A DNA stretch of 6,193 nucleotides from Solobacterium sp. UBA636 (GTDB lineage Bacteria; Bacillota_I; Bacilli_A; Erysipelotrichales; Erysipelotrichaceae), in NCBI GenBank assembly GCA_002299675.1, contig DBOW01000112.1, forward strand, positions 9,721 to 15,913, given 5' to 3'. A program made the position numbers and the translations under genes. Shown piece after piece: positions 1 through 5,784 of this stretch (positions are counted from its first letter, which is position 1; each line of letters begins with the position of its first letter). Below the pieces are notes generated by a model that saw nothing but the letters and a program-made list of their open reading frames with translations, was not told where the DNA came from and searched no databases.

Positions 1-447
1 AACCTTTTGATGCAGGCCTCAGGAAGAAGCGGCAGAGCCAGCAAAGCGGGAAGAGTCTTTATACAGGCCTTTAATTCTGACCACTATGTCCTAAAGGCAG
101 TACTTAAACAGGACTATAACTATTACTACAATATCGAAATGAACTACCGGCATAAGCTTAACTATCCGCCATATTCTCATTTAATGGAACTGATAGTTTC
201 TGATATGAATGAAGAAAGACTTCACAAGTCATTAAGTTATCTGATGGAGATGATAAGCCCGCTTAATATCAAAATATATAAACCGGTAGAACTGAATAAA
301 ATAAAAGATACCTACAGATACCGGATTATGCTTATGGATAAAAACGGCAGGGCATTGTTAGATACTGTCTGGGGTATAATTGATGAGTATTTAAAAGGTC
401 CATATTCCAAAATCAAAATACAGATGGACCCCTTATATCTGGAGTAG
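1..447 (+). CDS. priA: PriA, primosomal replication-restart helicase (C-terminal part, 5' end outside the window)
   Basis: PriA is a 3'-to-5' superfamily 2 DNA helicase that recognises stalled forks and starts reassembly of the replisome. Only the last 148 residues are here; the reading frame is open from base 1, so the true start, the Walker motifs and the zinc-binding cysteines lie upstream. Visible landmarks, counted from base 1, are a helicase motif VI variant QASGRSGR at residues 5-12 (the family norm is QVAGRAGR, with the arginine finger), the PriA signature LNYPPY at about 53-58, and the C-terminal domain with YRYR at 105-108, which matches the family's RYR(Y/F) strand. The usual 'LGP.PA.I..I' stretch before YRYR is changed to YKPVELNKIK. 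The protein ends at a TAG and the next gene begins 2 nt later, so the two are cotranscribed. The GGAG at 441-444 within the last codons is the ribosome binding site of rsmB. Identity is firm; how diverged the missing part is cannot be judged. Confidence 0.93.
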   Translation, partial: NLLMQASGRSGRASKAGRVFIQAFNSDHYVLKAVLKQDYNYYYNIEMNYRHKLNYPPYSHLMELIVSDMNEERLHKSLSYLMEMISPLNIKIYKPVELNKIKDTYRYRIMLMDKNGRALLDTVWGIIDEYLKGPYSKIKIQMDPLYLE

Positions 448-449
448 CT

Positions 450-1634
450 ATGCAAAGACTTATTGCTCTTAATATACTGCGCAAAACTATCAGCGATGAA
501 TCATTTACATCGCTGCTTATGCGTAAAGAACTGGAGAAACTTGAAAAAGTTCAAAGACCCTTTGTCACCAACATTGTGCAGGGTGTTTTGAAAAACTATG
601 AACTTCTTGAATATAATGTTAATCTCTATGTCAGAAAGACCAGTCTTACAAACAAACTCATTCTGATGATGGCATTATATGAAAGATATTTCCTGAAGGA
701 AAAAGAATATGCTGTCAATAATTCCTATGTAGAACTGTCTAAGACAAAGTATGATAAATCTTTTATTAACGCAACCTTAAGAAATATCAGGGAATTAAAG
801 TATTCAGATAACGAATGGATTAATGTCTCACTTCCTGAGTGGCTTTATAAACTGATTAAGAAACAGTATCCAGATGATTATAGGACCATAATAGAGAACT
901 ATCATTCTGTACATAAAACCTATTACCGTCTCAATCCAAATAAAACAGATTTTGATTATCTTAAAGATAAGTATGATATTGAAATAATGGAAAATAATGT
1001 ATTTATCTCTAAACAGAATCTCATAAATACTGATGATTTCAATAACGGTTTTTTCTATATTCAGGATATTAATGCCGCAAAGCTTACATCGGTACTTAAG
1101 CTGAAAGAGGATTACACACTCCTTGATGTCTGTTCAGCCCCTGGTTCTAAATTATTCAATACATTAGAGCTATTAAAAGACTCTAATACTTTCAGTAATG
1201 ATCTCAACAGTACCAGGCTTGAGCTCATAAAGAAGAAAGCCCTGATACTGGGCTATAAGAATATAAACTTCTTAAACTGTGATGGAAGATATCTGAACAG
1301 TAAACTCAATATGAAATTTGATGTCATCATGATGGATGTACCATGTTCTGGCTTAGGCGTAATCGGCAGAAAGCCAGATATTAAGTTCCATATAAAACCA
1401 GAAAATCTGGATGAATTACAGAATATCGGCTATGAAATACTGAACAACTGTTCAAAACTTTTAAAAGAAGATGGACAGATTCTCTATTCTACCTGTACCA
1501 TCAACCGTAAGGAGAATGAGAAACAGATAGAGAAGTTTATTAAGAATAATCCGGAATTTAAGATAATTGAAGAAAAGACAATCATTGAATCTTATGGTGA
1601 TTTGTTTTATTACTGTCTGTTAAGTAGGGTATAA
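450..1634 (+). CDS. rsmB: RsmB, 16S rRNA (cytosine-967-C5) methyltransferase
   Basis: RsmB (Sun/Fmu) uses S-adenosylmethionine to methylate C5 of C967 (E. coli numbering) in 16S rRNA in the cytoplasm. The N-terminal ~120 residues are a helical NusB-like RNA-binding domain (for example IVQGVLKNY at 42-50 and INATLRNI at 106-113). A linker with YRLN at 159-162 (family R.N) and YIQD at 203-206 (family VQD) leads into the Rossmann methyltransferase. SAM-binding motif I is LLDVCSAPGSK at 224-234 (family LDLCAAPGGK, with Ser instead of the second Gly). D251 and D278 are the likely SAM ribose and adenine contacts. Motif IV is DVPCSGLG at 296-303 with C299, and motif VI is STCT with C349, the expected nucleophile. 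At 394 residues it is shorter than the usual ~430-450. It lacks the standard C-terminal 'DGFF.A' motif, having YGDLFYYCLLSR instead. The ATG follows GGAG with a 5-nt gap. It sits 2 nt after priA and 8 nt before rlmN; fmt and def, common between priA and rsmB, are absent. Confidence 0.93.
   Translation: MQRLIALNILRKTISDESFTSLLMRKELEKLEKVQRPFVTNIVQGVLKNYELLEYNVNLYVRKTSLTNKLILMMALYERYFLKEKEYAVNNSYVELSKTKYDKSFINATLRNIRELKYSDNEWINVSLPEWLYKLIKKQYPDDYRTIIENYHSVHKTYYRLNPNKTDFDYLKDKYDIEIMENNVFISKQNLINTDDFNNGFFYIQDINAAKLTSVLKLKEDYTLLDVCSAPGSKLFNTLELLKDSNTFSNDLNSTRLELIKKKALILGYKNINFLNCDGRYLNSKLNMKFDVIMMDVPCSGLGVIGRKPDIKFHIKPENLDELQNIGYEILNNCSKLLKEDGQILYSTCTINRKENEKQIEKFIKNNPEFKIIEEKTIIESYGDLFYYCLLSRV
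491..515 (+). other. Perfect 8-bp stem-loop early in rsmB
   Basis: CAGCGATG (491-498) and CATCGCTG (508-515) are exact reverse complements around a 9-nt loop. The structure begins 41 nt after the rsmB start codon and has five G-C pairs. It lies in codons 14-22 of the NusB-like domain. A stem of this size may occur once by chance in a window this long, so a role is unproven. Its position near the start would allow an effect on early elongation. Confidence 0.4.
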
Positions 1635-1635
1635 T
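1630..1635 (+). promoter_or_regulatory. Perfect TATAAT box just before rlmN (possible internal, leaderless promoter)
   Basis: A perfect -10 hexamer overlaps the rsmB stop codon and ends 7 nt before the rlmN ATG, so transcription from it would start at about the A of that ATG. The best -35 candidate at the 17-nt spacing is TTATTA at 1607-1612, which matches consensus at three of six positions; there is no TG extension. No well-placed Shine-Dalgarno sequence is present: the only G-run, AGGG, is about 13 nt from the ATG. The site could be a real weak promoter or an AT-rich coincidence. Confidence 0.4.
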
Positions 1636-1642
1636 ATTAAAC

Positions 1643-2677
1643 ATGGTGTCAATTTATGATTACAGTATCAGCGATTTAGAAAACTATTTTGCGAATATGG
1701 GTTTGAAACCCTATAAGGCAAAACAGCTTTTTAAGTGGCTTTATGAAAAAAGAGTACATGATTTTGATGAGATGAGTGATATCTCAAAGAAAGTTATTGC
1801 CGAATTAAAAAATGATTTTTCGATTGATTTACTGAATATCAGAACCTCACAGACTTCAAAAGATGGAACAATCAAATTCCTCTTTGAGTTAAGTGATGGA
1901 GCTCTGATTGAATCGGTTCTGATGAAATTTGACTATGGCTATAGTGCCTGCATATCATCTCAGGTTGGCTGCAACATGGGCTGCAGCTTCTGTGCCTCTG
2001 GACTTTTAAAGAAGCAGCGTAACCTGAACACTGGAGAAATAGTGCTGCAGGTACTGATGCTTCAGATGGAACTGGATAAAAAAGACCTGAGACTTGGCAA
2101 CATAGTGGTCATGGGCACAGGAGAACCTTTTGATAACTATGATAATCTGATGAAGGCCTTAAGCATCGTTAATGATCCTTTTGGTCTGGCAATCGGTCAA
2201 AGACATATATCGGTTTCAACCTGTGGGCTGGTTCCAAGAATCAGACAGTTCGCAAATGAAAATGTGCAGTACAATCTGGCTATTTCTTTGCATGGTTCCA
2301 ATGATGAACTAAGATCTAGACTTATGCCGATAAACAGGAAGTATCATCTTGATGAACTGATTGAATCGATACGCTATTATCTGGAAAAAACAAATAGAAG
2401 AGTTACTTTTGAATATCTGCTGCTGGCGGGTATTAATGATACAAAGGAAAATGCCAGAGAACTTAAGGAACTTTTAAGGGGTTTAAATGCCTATATTAAT
2501 TTAATTCCCTACAATGAGGTAGAAGAAAATGACTATCATACCTCAAGTGCGGAGAATGCCCTGAGATTTTATGATTTACTGAAGAAAGAAAACGTTGCCG
2601 TCACTTTAAGACAGAAGAGGGGCGATGATATAGATGCAGCCTGTGGACAGCTGCGCGCAAAGGAAATGAAATGTTAG
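1643..2677 (+). CDS. rlmN: RlmN, dual-specificity 23S rRNA (A2503-C2) / tRNA (A37-C2) methyltransferase
   Basis: RlmN is a radical SAM enzyme that installs 2-methyladenosine at A2503 of 23S rRNA and, in studied species, at A37 of some tRNAs. At 344 residues it has full family length. The N-terminal accessory domain (YKAKQLFKWLY at 24-34) binds RNA. The radical SAM cluster motif is CNMGCSFC at 110-117, with cysteines 110, 114 and 117 holding the 4Fe-4S cluster. C103, seven residues before the cluster, matches the resolving cysteine (E. coli Cys118), and C334 matches the cysteine that carries the methyl/methylene adduct (Cys355), so both catalytic cysteines are kept. MGTGEPFDNYDN at 157-168 is the SAM-binding GEP motif. 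The MVSIYD start aligns with family N termini, so ATG 1643 is chosen; GTG 1646 is an in-frame alternative. The stop overlaps the phosphatase start by 7 nt, indicating translational coupling. Confidence 0.96.
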   Translation: MVSIYDYSISDLENYFANMGLKPYKAKQLFKWLYEKRVHDFDEMSDISKKVIAELKNDFSIDLLNIRTSQTSKDGTIKFLFELSDGALIESVLMKFDYGYSACISSQVGCNMGCSFCASGLLKKQRNLNTGEIVLQVLMLQMELDKKDLRLGNIVVMGTGEPFDNYDNLMKALSIVNDPFGLAIGQRHISVSTCGLVPRIRQFANENVQYNLAISLHGSNDELRSRLMPINRKYHLDELIESIRYYLEKTNRRVTFEYLLLAGINDTKENARELKELLRGLNAYINLIPYNEVEENDYHTSSAENALRFYDLLKKENVAVTLRQKRGDDIDAACGQLRAKEMKC

Positions 2678-3405
2678 ATTATTCAGCTATATCGGAGATT
2701 GGACTTAAAAGAGAAAAAAATCAGGATTCCTACTGTACCATCAAAAACAAGAATGGTGATCTTTTATTAATGGTCTGCGATGGTATAGGTGGAGGTAAGG
2801 CAGGCGAAGTAGCCTCTGGTGAGACAGTTAAATATTTTATTGAAACCTTTAAGGAATGCGATAAATTCAACAGTTTACAGGACGCCAAGGCCTTTATGAG
2901 ATTTCATATTTCTAAAGCCAATGAAGAAGTTTATCGTCTATCCTGCCGCTATAAGGAATTTTTTGGCATGGGTACTACTTTGACTGCTCTTTTGATTACT
3001 GACAAGGGCGTTTTAAGCTGTAATGTCGGCGATTCTAGAATCTATGGCTATGCCGATGGCAAAAGTTTCAGACTGACTGTTGATCATACTCTGGTTAATG
3101 AAATGATTCAGAAGGGTGAAATAACCTATGAAGAATCTTTAACTCATCCTAAGCGTCACTATCTGGTAAGAGCAGTAGGTGTCTGGGACAAGGTTGAAAG
3201 TGATATACATCAGGTAGCTGATATGGATTATTATCTGGTGTGTTCAGATGGTCTTTCTTCCTATGTTGGTGAAGAAGAAATAACCAGGATTATGATTAAT
3301 GATCATCTTGATGCCAGATCAAAGTGTCAGGCGCTTTGTCGGGCAGCTTTATTAAAAGGAGGTTACGATAATATTACTATTATCGTATTAGATAAGAATG
3401 GCTAA
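2671..3405 (+). CDS. prpC: PP2C-family Ser/Thr protein phosphatase (PrpC/Stp type), partner of the adjacent PASTA kinase
   Basis: This is a cytoplasmic, metal-dependent (Mn/Mg) phosphatase that removes phosphate from Ser/Thr of the adjoining kinase and its substrates. At 244 residues it matches the bacterial single-domain PP2C size. The metal-binding core is complete: R14, N17 and D19 in the REKNQD motif, D37-G38 in VCDGIGGG, D121 in NVGDSRIY, D193 in CSDGLS, and D233-N234 in the GGYDNITI motif. GMGTTLTALL (99-108), LTVDHTLVNEM (135-145) and LVRAVG (165-170) are further family motifs. No membrane segment is seen. The start is well supported: AAAGGA at 2659-2664 sits 6 nt before the ATG, which overlaps the rlmN stop by 7 nt. 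The gene's end overlaps the kinase by 8 nt, so the antagonistic pair is made from one mRNA. Its final codons also contain the unusual structure placed before the kinase start. Confidence 0.95.
   Translation: MLDYSAISEIGLKREKNQDSYCTIKNKNGDLLLMVCDGIGGGKAGEVASGETVKYFIETFKECDKFNSLQDAKAFMRFHISKANEEVYRLSCRYKEFFGMGTTLTALLITDKGVLSCNVGDSRIYGYADGKSFRLTVDHTLVNEMIQKGEITYEESLTHPKRHYLVRAVGVWDKVESDIHQVADMDYYLVCSDGLSSYVGEEEITRIMINDHLDARSKCQALCRAALLKGGYDNITIIVLDKNG
3355..3397 (+). promoter_or_regulatory. Remote Shine-Dalgarno plus bridging hairpin before the kinase start
   Basis: The 16 nt before the kinase ATG contain no Shine-Dalgarno sequence. A perfect AAAGGAGGT lies at 3355-3363, 34 nt upstream. Directly after it comes a perfect 10-bp inverted repeat, TACGATAATA (3364-3373) and TATTATCGTA (3378-3387), closed by a TTAC tetraloop. 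If folded, 24 nt are looped out and the Shine-Dalgarno lies 10 nt from the ATG. The bases also encode the conserved KGGYDNITIIV of the phosphatase, so coding constraint explains part of the pattern. The stem is AU-rich, with two G-C pairs. Translational coupling through the 8-nt overlap is an alternative or additional route of initiation. Confidence 0.5.
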
Positions 3406-5080
3406 GGTAATTGCGGGCAGATATGAACTTGTCAAATGCATTGGTCATGGCGGCATGGCTGATGTCTATCTGGCACTTGACCTGATTCTGGACAGACAGG
3501 TGGCAATCAAAATACTTAAACCGGACTCTAATGCCGATAAAGTAGCTTTAGAGCGTTTTGCGCGTGAAGCTCAGGCTTCAACTCAGCTTTCTCATCCAAA
3601 TATTGTCGATATCTATGATGTAGGTGATGATGACAATATTCACTATATTGTAATGGAATATGTCAAAGGACATACCCTTAAACAGCTTATTAAAAAAAGA
3701 GGGCCTTTGCCAACAAGAGAAACCATCTGGATAATGAAACAGCTGACAAGTGCCCTGATGGAAGCTCATAAAAATGGACTTATTCATCGTGACATTAAAT
3801 CACAGAACATTCTTATTAAAGATGACGGAACGGTAAAACTGGCTGATTTTGGTATTGCGATTTTAAATAATGCCATACAGCTTACTTCCAAAGACTCGGT
3901 TCTGGGTTCGGTTCATTATCTGGCGCCAGAGCTGGTAAAAGGCGAAAAGTCCTCCATGAAGTCAGATATCTATTCTCTGGGTATCGTCATGTATGAACTG
4001 TTAAGAGGTGATGTTCCTTTCAAAGGTGATAATCCTGCTCAGATTGCCTTAAAGCACATGAAACAGGAAATACCCAATGTCAGGGAATATAATCCCCAGA
4101 TTCCGCAGTCAGTTGCCAATATTATTACTAAAGCCTGCGCCAAGGATCCCAAGGACAGATATGATAATGCGGCATTGATGCTGAAGGACCTTAATGTCTG
4201 CCTGAACAATGATCATTTGAATGATGAGGCAGTTCATTTTGAAAACAGGGAAGTAATCAGCGATTTTTCAATACCGGCAACAGCTAAAACGGAAATAAAG
4301 AAAATTAAGCAGAAAAAGAAGGAAAGAAATTTTTCAGCGGTAATTATTCTGATTATCACTCTGTTTTCGGTTATAGCCTTATCCCTCATATTGATGTTAT
4401 CGGGTATACTCTCAGGAAATCAGAACAACTATATTGAGGTACCGGAAGTAAAAAATCTTACTCTGGCCCAGGCCAAGGATACACTTGATAATCTGGGTCT
4501 GAACATTGTTTATCCTTTAACCTATGAGACTACTGATGATGTAGAGGCATCAAGAGTTGTGTCTATTTATCCTGACAGCGGTTCACAGGTTGAAAAGGGT
4601 TCCAAGGTCAGACTTACAATTTCAAACGGCAAGTTTGAATTAATGGAAGATTATTCAGGCAAGAACTATGATGCAGTTTTTAATGAGCTGTTTGATACCA
4701 ATCTGAAGGTTTCGGCAACCTATATAACCAATTCAGATCTGACGCCTGGTACAATTGTTGATCAGTCAATTAAAGCCGGTACTAAATTTGATCCTTATAT
4801 CAAGAATGAAATCATCTTTACTGTAGTAGATGCTGAAACCATGAATGTTCCTATTCATCTGCTGGGTAAAAATGTTTATAACATGCAGATTGAGTTAAGT
4901 GAACAGGGCTTCAATGTGGAGCTGAGGGAAGTTGACTATGATGATTTAAGTTCCTCACAGAAGGAAAAATATAAGGAATATGAGATAATTAATGTTGACC
5001 CTGGTGAAGGGGCTCAGTATATAAAGAAGCCTGATTCAAAGCTTATACTGGACTATTATGTAAATTCAAAGGAGGATTAA
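3398..5080 (+). CDS. prkC: PASTA-domain Ser/Thr protein kinase (PrkC/Stk type), single-pass membrane
   Basis: This transmembrane Hanks-type kinase senses peptidoglycan fragments or lipid II outside and phosphorylates division, cell-wall and translation proteins inside. The kinase domain (about 8-270) is complete: glycine loop GHGGMADV 16-23, K38 in VAIK, helix-C E57, HRDIKSQN 130-137 with catalytic D132, D150 of DFG, an activation segment with likely autophosphorylation sites T163, S164 and S167, LGSVHYLAPE 169-178 and SDIYSLG 189-195. A basic juxtamembrane stretch (about 301-311) precedes one hydrophobic segment (about 312-337). Outside are a clear PASTA repeat (about 346-411, VPEV...L), a weaker second (about 413-478) and a degenerate third (about 482-556). 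At 560 residues it is shorter than B. subtilis PrkC (648), and I see no C-terminal Ig-like domain. An in-frame TAG at 3389 rules out an upstream ATG. It overlaps the phosphatase by 8 nt and ends 1 nt before rpe; rsgA, usual here, is missing. Confidence 0.96.
   Translation: MAKVIAGRYELVKCIGHGGMADVYLALDLILDRQVAIKILKPDSNADKVALERFAREAQASTQLSHPNIVDIYDVGDDDNIHYIVMEYVKGHTLKQLIKKRGPLPTRETIWIMKQLTSALMEAHKNGLIHRDIKSQNILIKDDGTVKLADFGIAILNNAIQLTSKDSVLGSVHYLAPELVKGEKSSMKSDIYSLGIVMYELLRGDVPFKGDNPAQIALKHMKQEIPNVREYNPQIPQSVANIITKACAKDPKDRYDNAALMLKDLNVCLNNDHLNDEAVHFENREVISDFSIPATAKTEIKKIKQKKKERNFSAVIILIITLFSVIALSLILMLSGILSGNQNNYIEVPEVKNLTLAQAKDTLDNLGLNIVYPLTYETTDDVEASRVVSIYPDSGSQVEKGSKVRLTISNGKFELMEDYSGKNYDAVFNELFDTNLKVSATYITNSDLTPGTIVDQSIKAGTKFDPYIKNEIIFTVVDAETMNVPIHLLGKNVYNMQIELSEQGFNVELREVDYDDLSSSQKEKYKEYEIINVDPGEGAQYIKKPDSKLILDYYVNSKED
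5068..5075 (+). promoter_or_regulatory. Strong ribosome binding site of rpe
   Basis: AAAGGAGG, a full anti-16S match, sits 6 nt before the rpe ATG and inside the last codons of the kinase gene. It is the only perfect, ideally spaced Shine-Dalgarno sequence in the window. It therefore contrasts with the remote one of prkC and the missing ones of rlmN and of the gene at the right edge. Confidence 0.9.
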
Positions 5081-5081
5081 T

Positions 5082-5735
5082 ATGATTCTGGCACCATCAA
5101 TCTTATCACTGGACTATTCTCGTTTTAATGAATCTATGGAGGTTTTAAACAGAAAGTGCAGGTGGCTGCACTTTGACGTCATGGATGGAAACTTTGTACC
5201 CAATCTTTCCTTTGGACCAGATATACTTAAGTGTTTCAGAAAAAATACATCTTTATTTCTTGATGTGCATCTGATGGTAAAGGATCCAAAATTCTTTACC
5301 AAGGTTTTTGCGGAAAATGGGGCTGATGGTATTACATTTCATTATGAAGCCCTGGAAAATAAAGAAGAGTGTCTTGAACTGATCGATTACATTCATTCCT
5401 TCTACCTGAAGGCCGGTGTTTCCATAAAACCGGGTACTGATCCTGAAGCTATCAAAGAACTTCTGCCATATCTTGATCTGGTGCTTGTGATGTCAGTTGA
5501 ACCTGGTTTTGGCGGACAGAGCTTCATGGAAAATTCGCTTGATAAAGTTAAATGGCTTAAAGAATATAAGGATGAAAACGATTTAAATTATATTATTGAA
5601 ATAGATGGTGGAGTATCTGATTCCAACTGTCAGCGCATTGTGGAGGCTGGAGCTGAGGCTCTGGTTGCCGGTTCCTATGTGTTTAAAGGGGATATGGAAG
5701 CCAATATTGTCAAGATGGAGAAGATGTGTGAGTAG
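5082..5735 (+). CDS. rpe: Ribulose-phosphate 3-epimerase
   Basis: Rpe interconverts D-ribulose 5-phosphate and D-xylulose 5-phosphate in the non-oxidative pentose phosphate pathway, in the cytoplasm. It is a single-domain TIM barrel; 217 residues is the standard length. Landmarks are APSIL at 4-8 (S6), HFDVMDG at 30-36 with metal ligands H30 and D32, DVHLMV at 61-66 with H63, SVEPGFGGQ at 138-146 (phosphate/flexible loop), EIDGGV at 173-178 with D175, and VAGSYVF at 195-201 (phosphate binding). H30, D32, H63 and D175 are the family's divalent-metal set, with D32 and D175 the acid/base pair, so the enzyme should be active. The start follows a perfect ribosome binding site and lies 1 nt after the kinase stop. 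It is the last gene of the run: its final codons form the 5' arm of the terminator. In B. subtilis rsgA precedes and thiN follows; neither is here. Confidence 0.97.
   Translation: MILAPSILSLDYSRFNESMEVLNRKCRWLHFDVMDGNFVPNLSFGPDILKCFRKNTSLFLDVHLMVKDPKFFTKVFAENGADGITFHYEALENKEECLELIDYIHSFYLKAGVSIKPGTDPEAIKELLPYLDLVLVMSVEPGFGGQSFMENSLDKVKWLKEYKDENDLNYIIEIDGGVSDSNCQRIVEAGAEALVAGSYVFKGDMEANIVKMEKMCE
5153..5174 (+). other. Perfect 9-bp stem-loop inside rpe
   Basis: AAAGTGCAG (5153-5161) and CTGCACTTT (5166-5174) are exact reverse complements around a GTGG tetraloop, starting 71 nt after the rpe ATG. The structure lies in the codons for KCRWLHF, leading into the metal-binding HFDVMDG motif. There is no T-run after it, so it is not an intrinsic terminator. 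It may be chance or could affect ribosome or polymerase movement. Confidence 0.4.
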
Positions 5736-5748
5736 CACATCTTTTTTT
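5721..5748 (+). terminator. Intrinsic terminator of the priA-rpe run, overlapping the rpe 3' end
   Basis: AAGATGTG (5721-5728) pairs with CACATCTT (5736-5743) and is followed by a T-run (5742-5748). The 7-nt loop, TGAGTAG, contains the rpe stop codon, so the 5' arm codes for the last residues of the enzyme. The stem can be lengthened by a G-U pair at its base. Confidence 0.85.
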
Positions 5749-5756
5749 AAAGGCAT

Positions 5757-5779
5757 AAAAAAAGTGTGGTTTACCACAC
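5757..5779 (-). terminator. Intrinsic terminator of rpmB
   Basis: Read on the minus strand, GTGTGG and CCACAC (plus-strand 5764-5769 and 5774-5779) form a 6-bp, GC-rich stem with a 4-nt loop. It is followed by a run of seven T (plus-strand A-run 5757-5763). It begins 5 nt after the rpmB stop. On the plus strand the same hairpin has only a weak T-run (ATTTCTT), so it may add a little to stopping rpe read-through. Confidence 0.82.
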
Positions 5780-5784
5780 ATTTC

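Noticed and set aside
3633..3651. 7-bp inverted repeat ACAATAT/ATATTGT in the kinase gene
   Set aside because: It is AT-rich, lies mid-gene, and is of a size expected by chance in a window this long.
3578..3787. Minus-strand open frame of 69 codons inside the kinase gene
   Set aside because: It is antisense to the conserved kinase domain, has no family resemblance and no promoter or ribosome binding site that I can see.
5047..5118. Near-repeat CTTAT(C)ACTGGACTATT at the kinase end and the rpe start, 60 nt apart
   Set aside because: Both copies encode conserved L.LDY-type peptides in unrelated proteins; the similarity is short and most likely coincidence.
5114..5302. Minus-strand open frame of 62 codons inside rpe
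   Set aside because: It lies wholly opposite the rpe coding sequence and has no recognisable motif; treated as a shadow frame.
5583..5777. Minus-strand open frame of 64 codons over the rpe 3' end
   Set aside because: It crosses both terminators and is antisense to conserved rpe sequence; its start lies inside the rpmB terminator hairpin.
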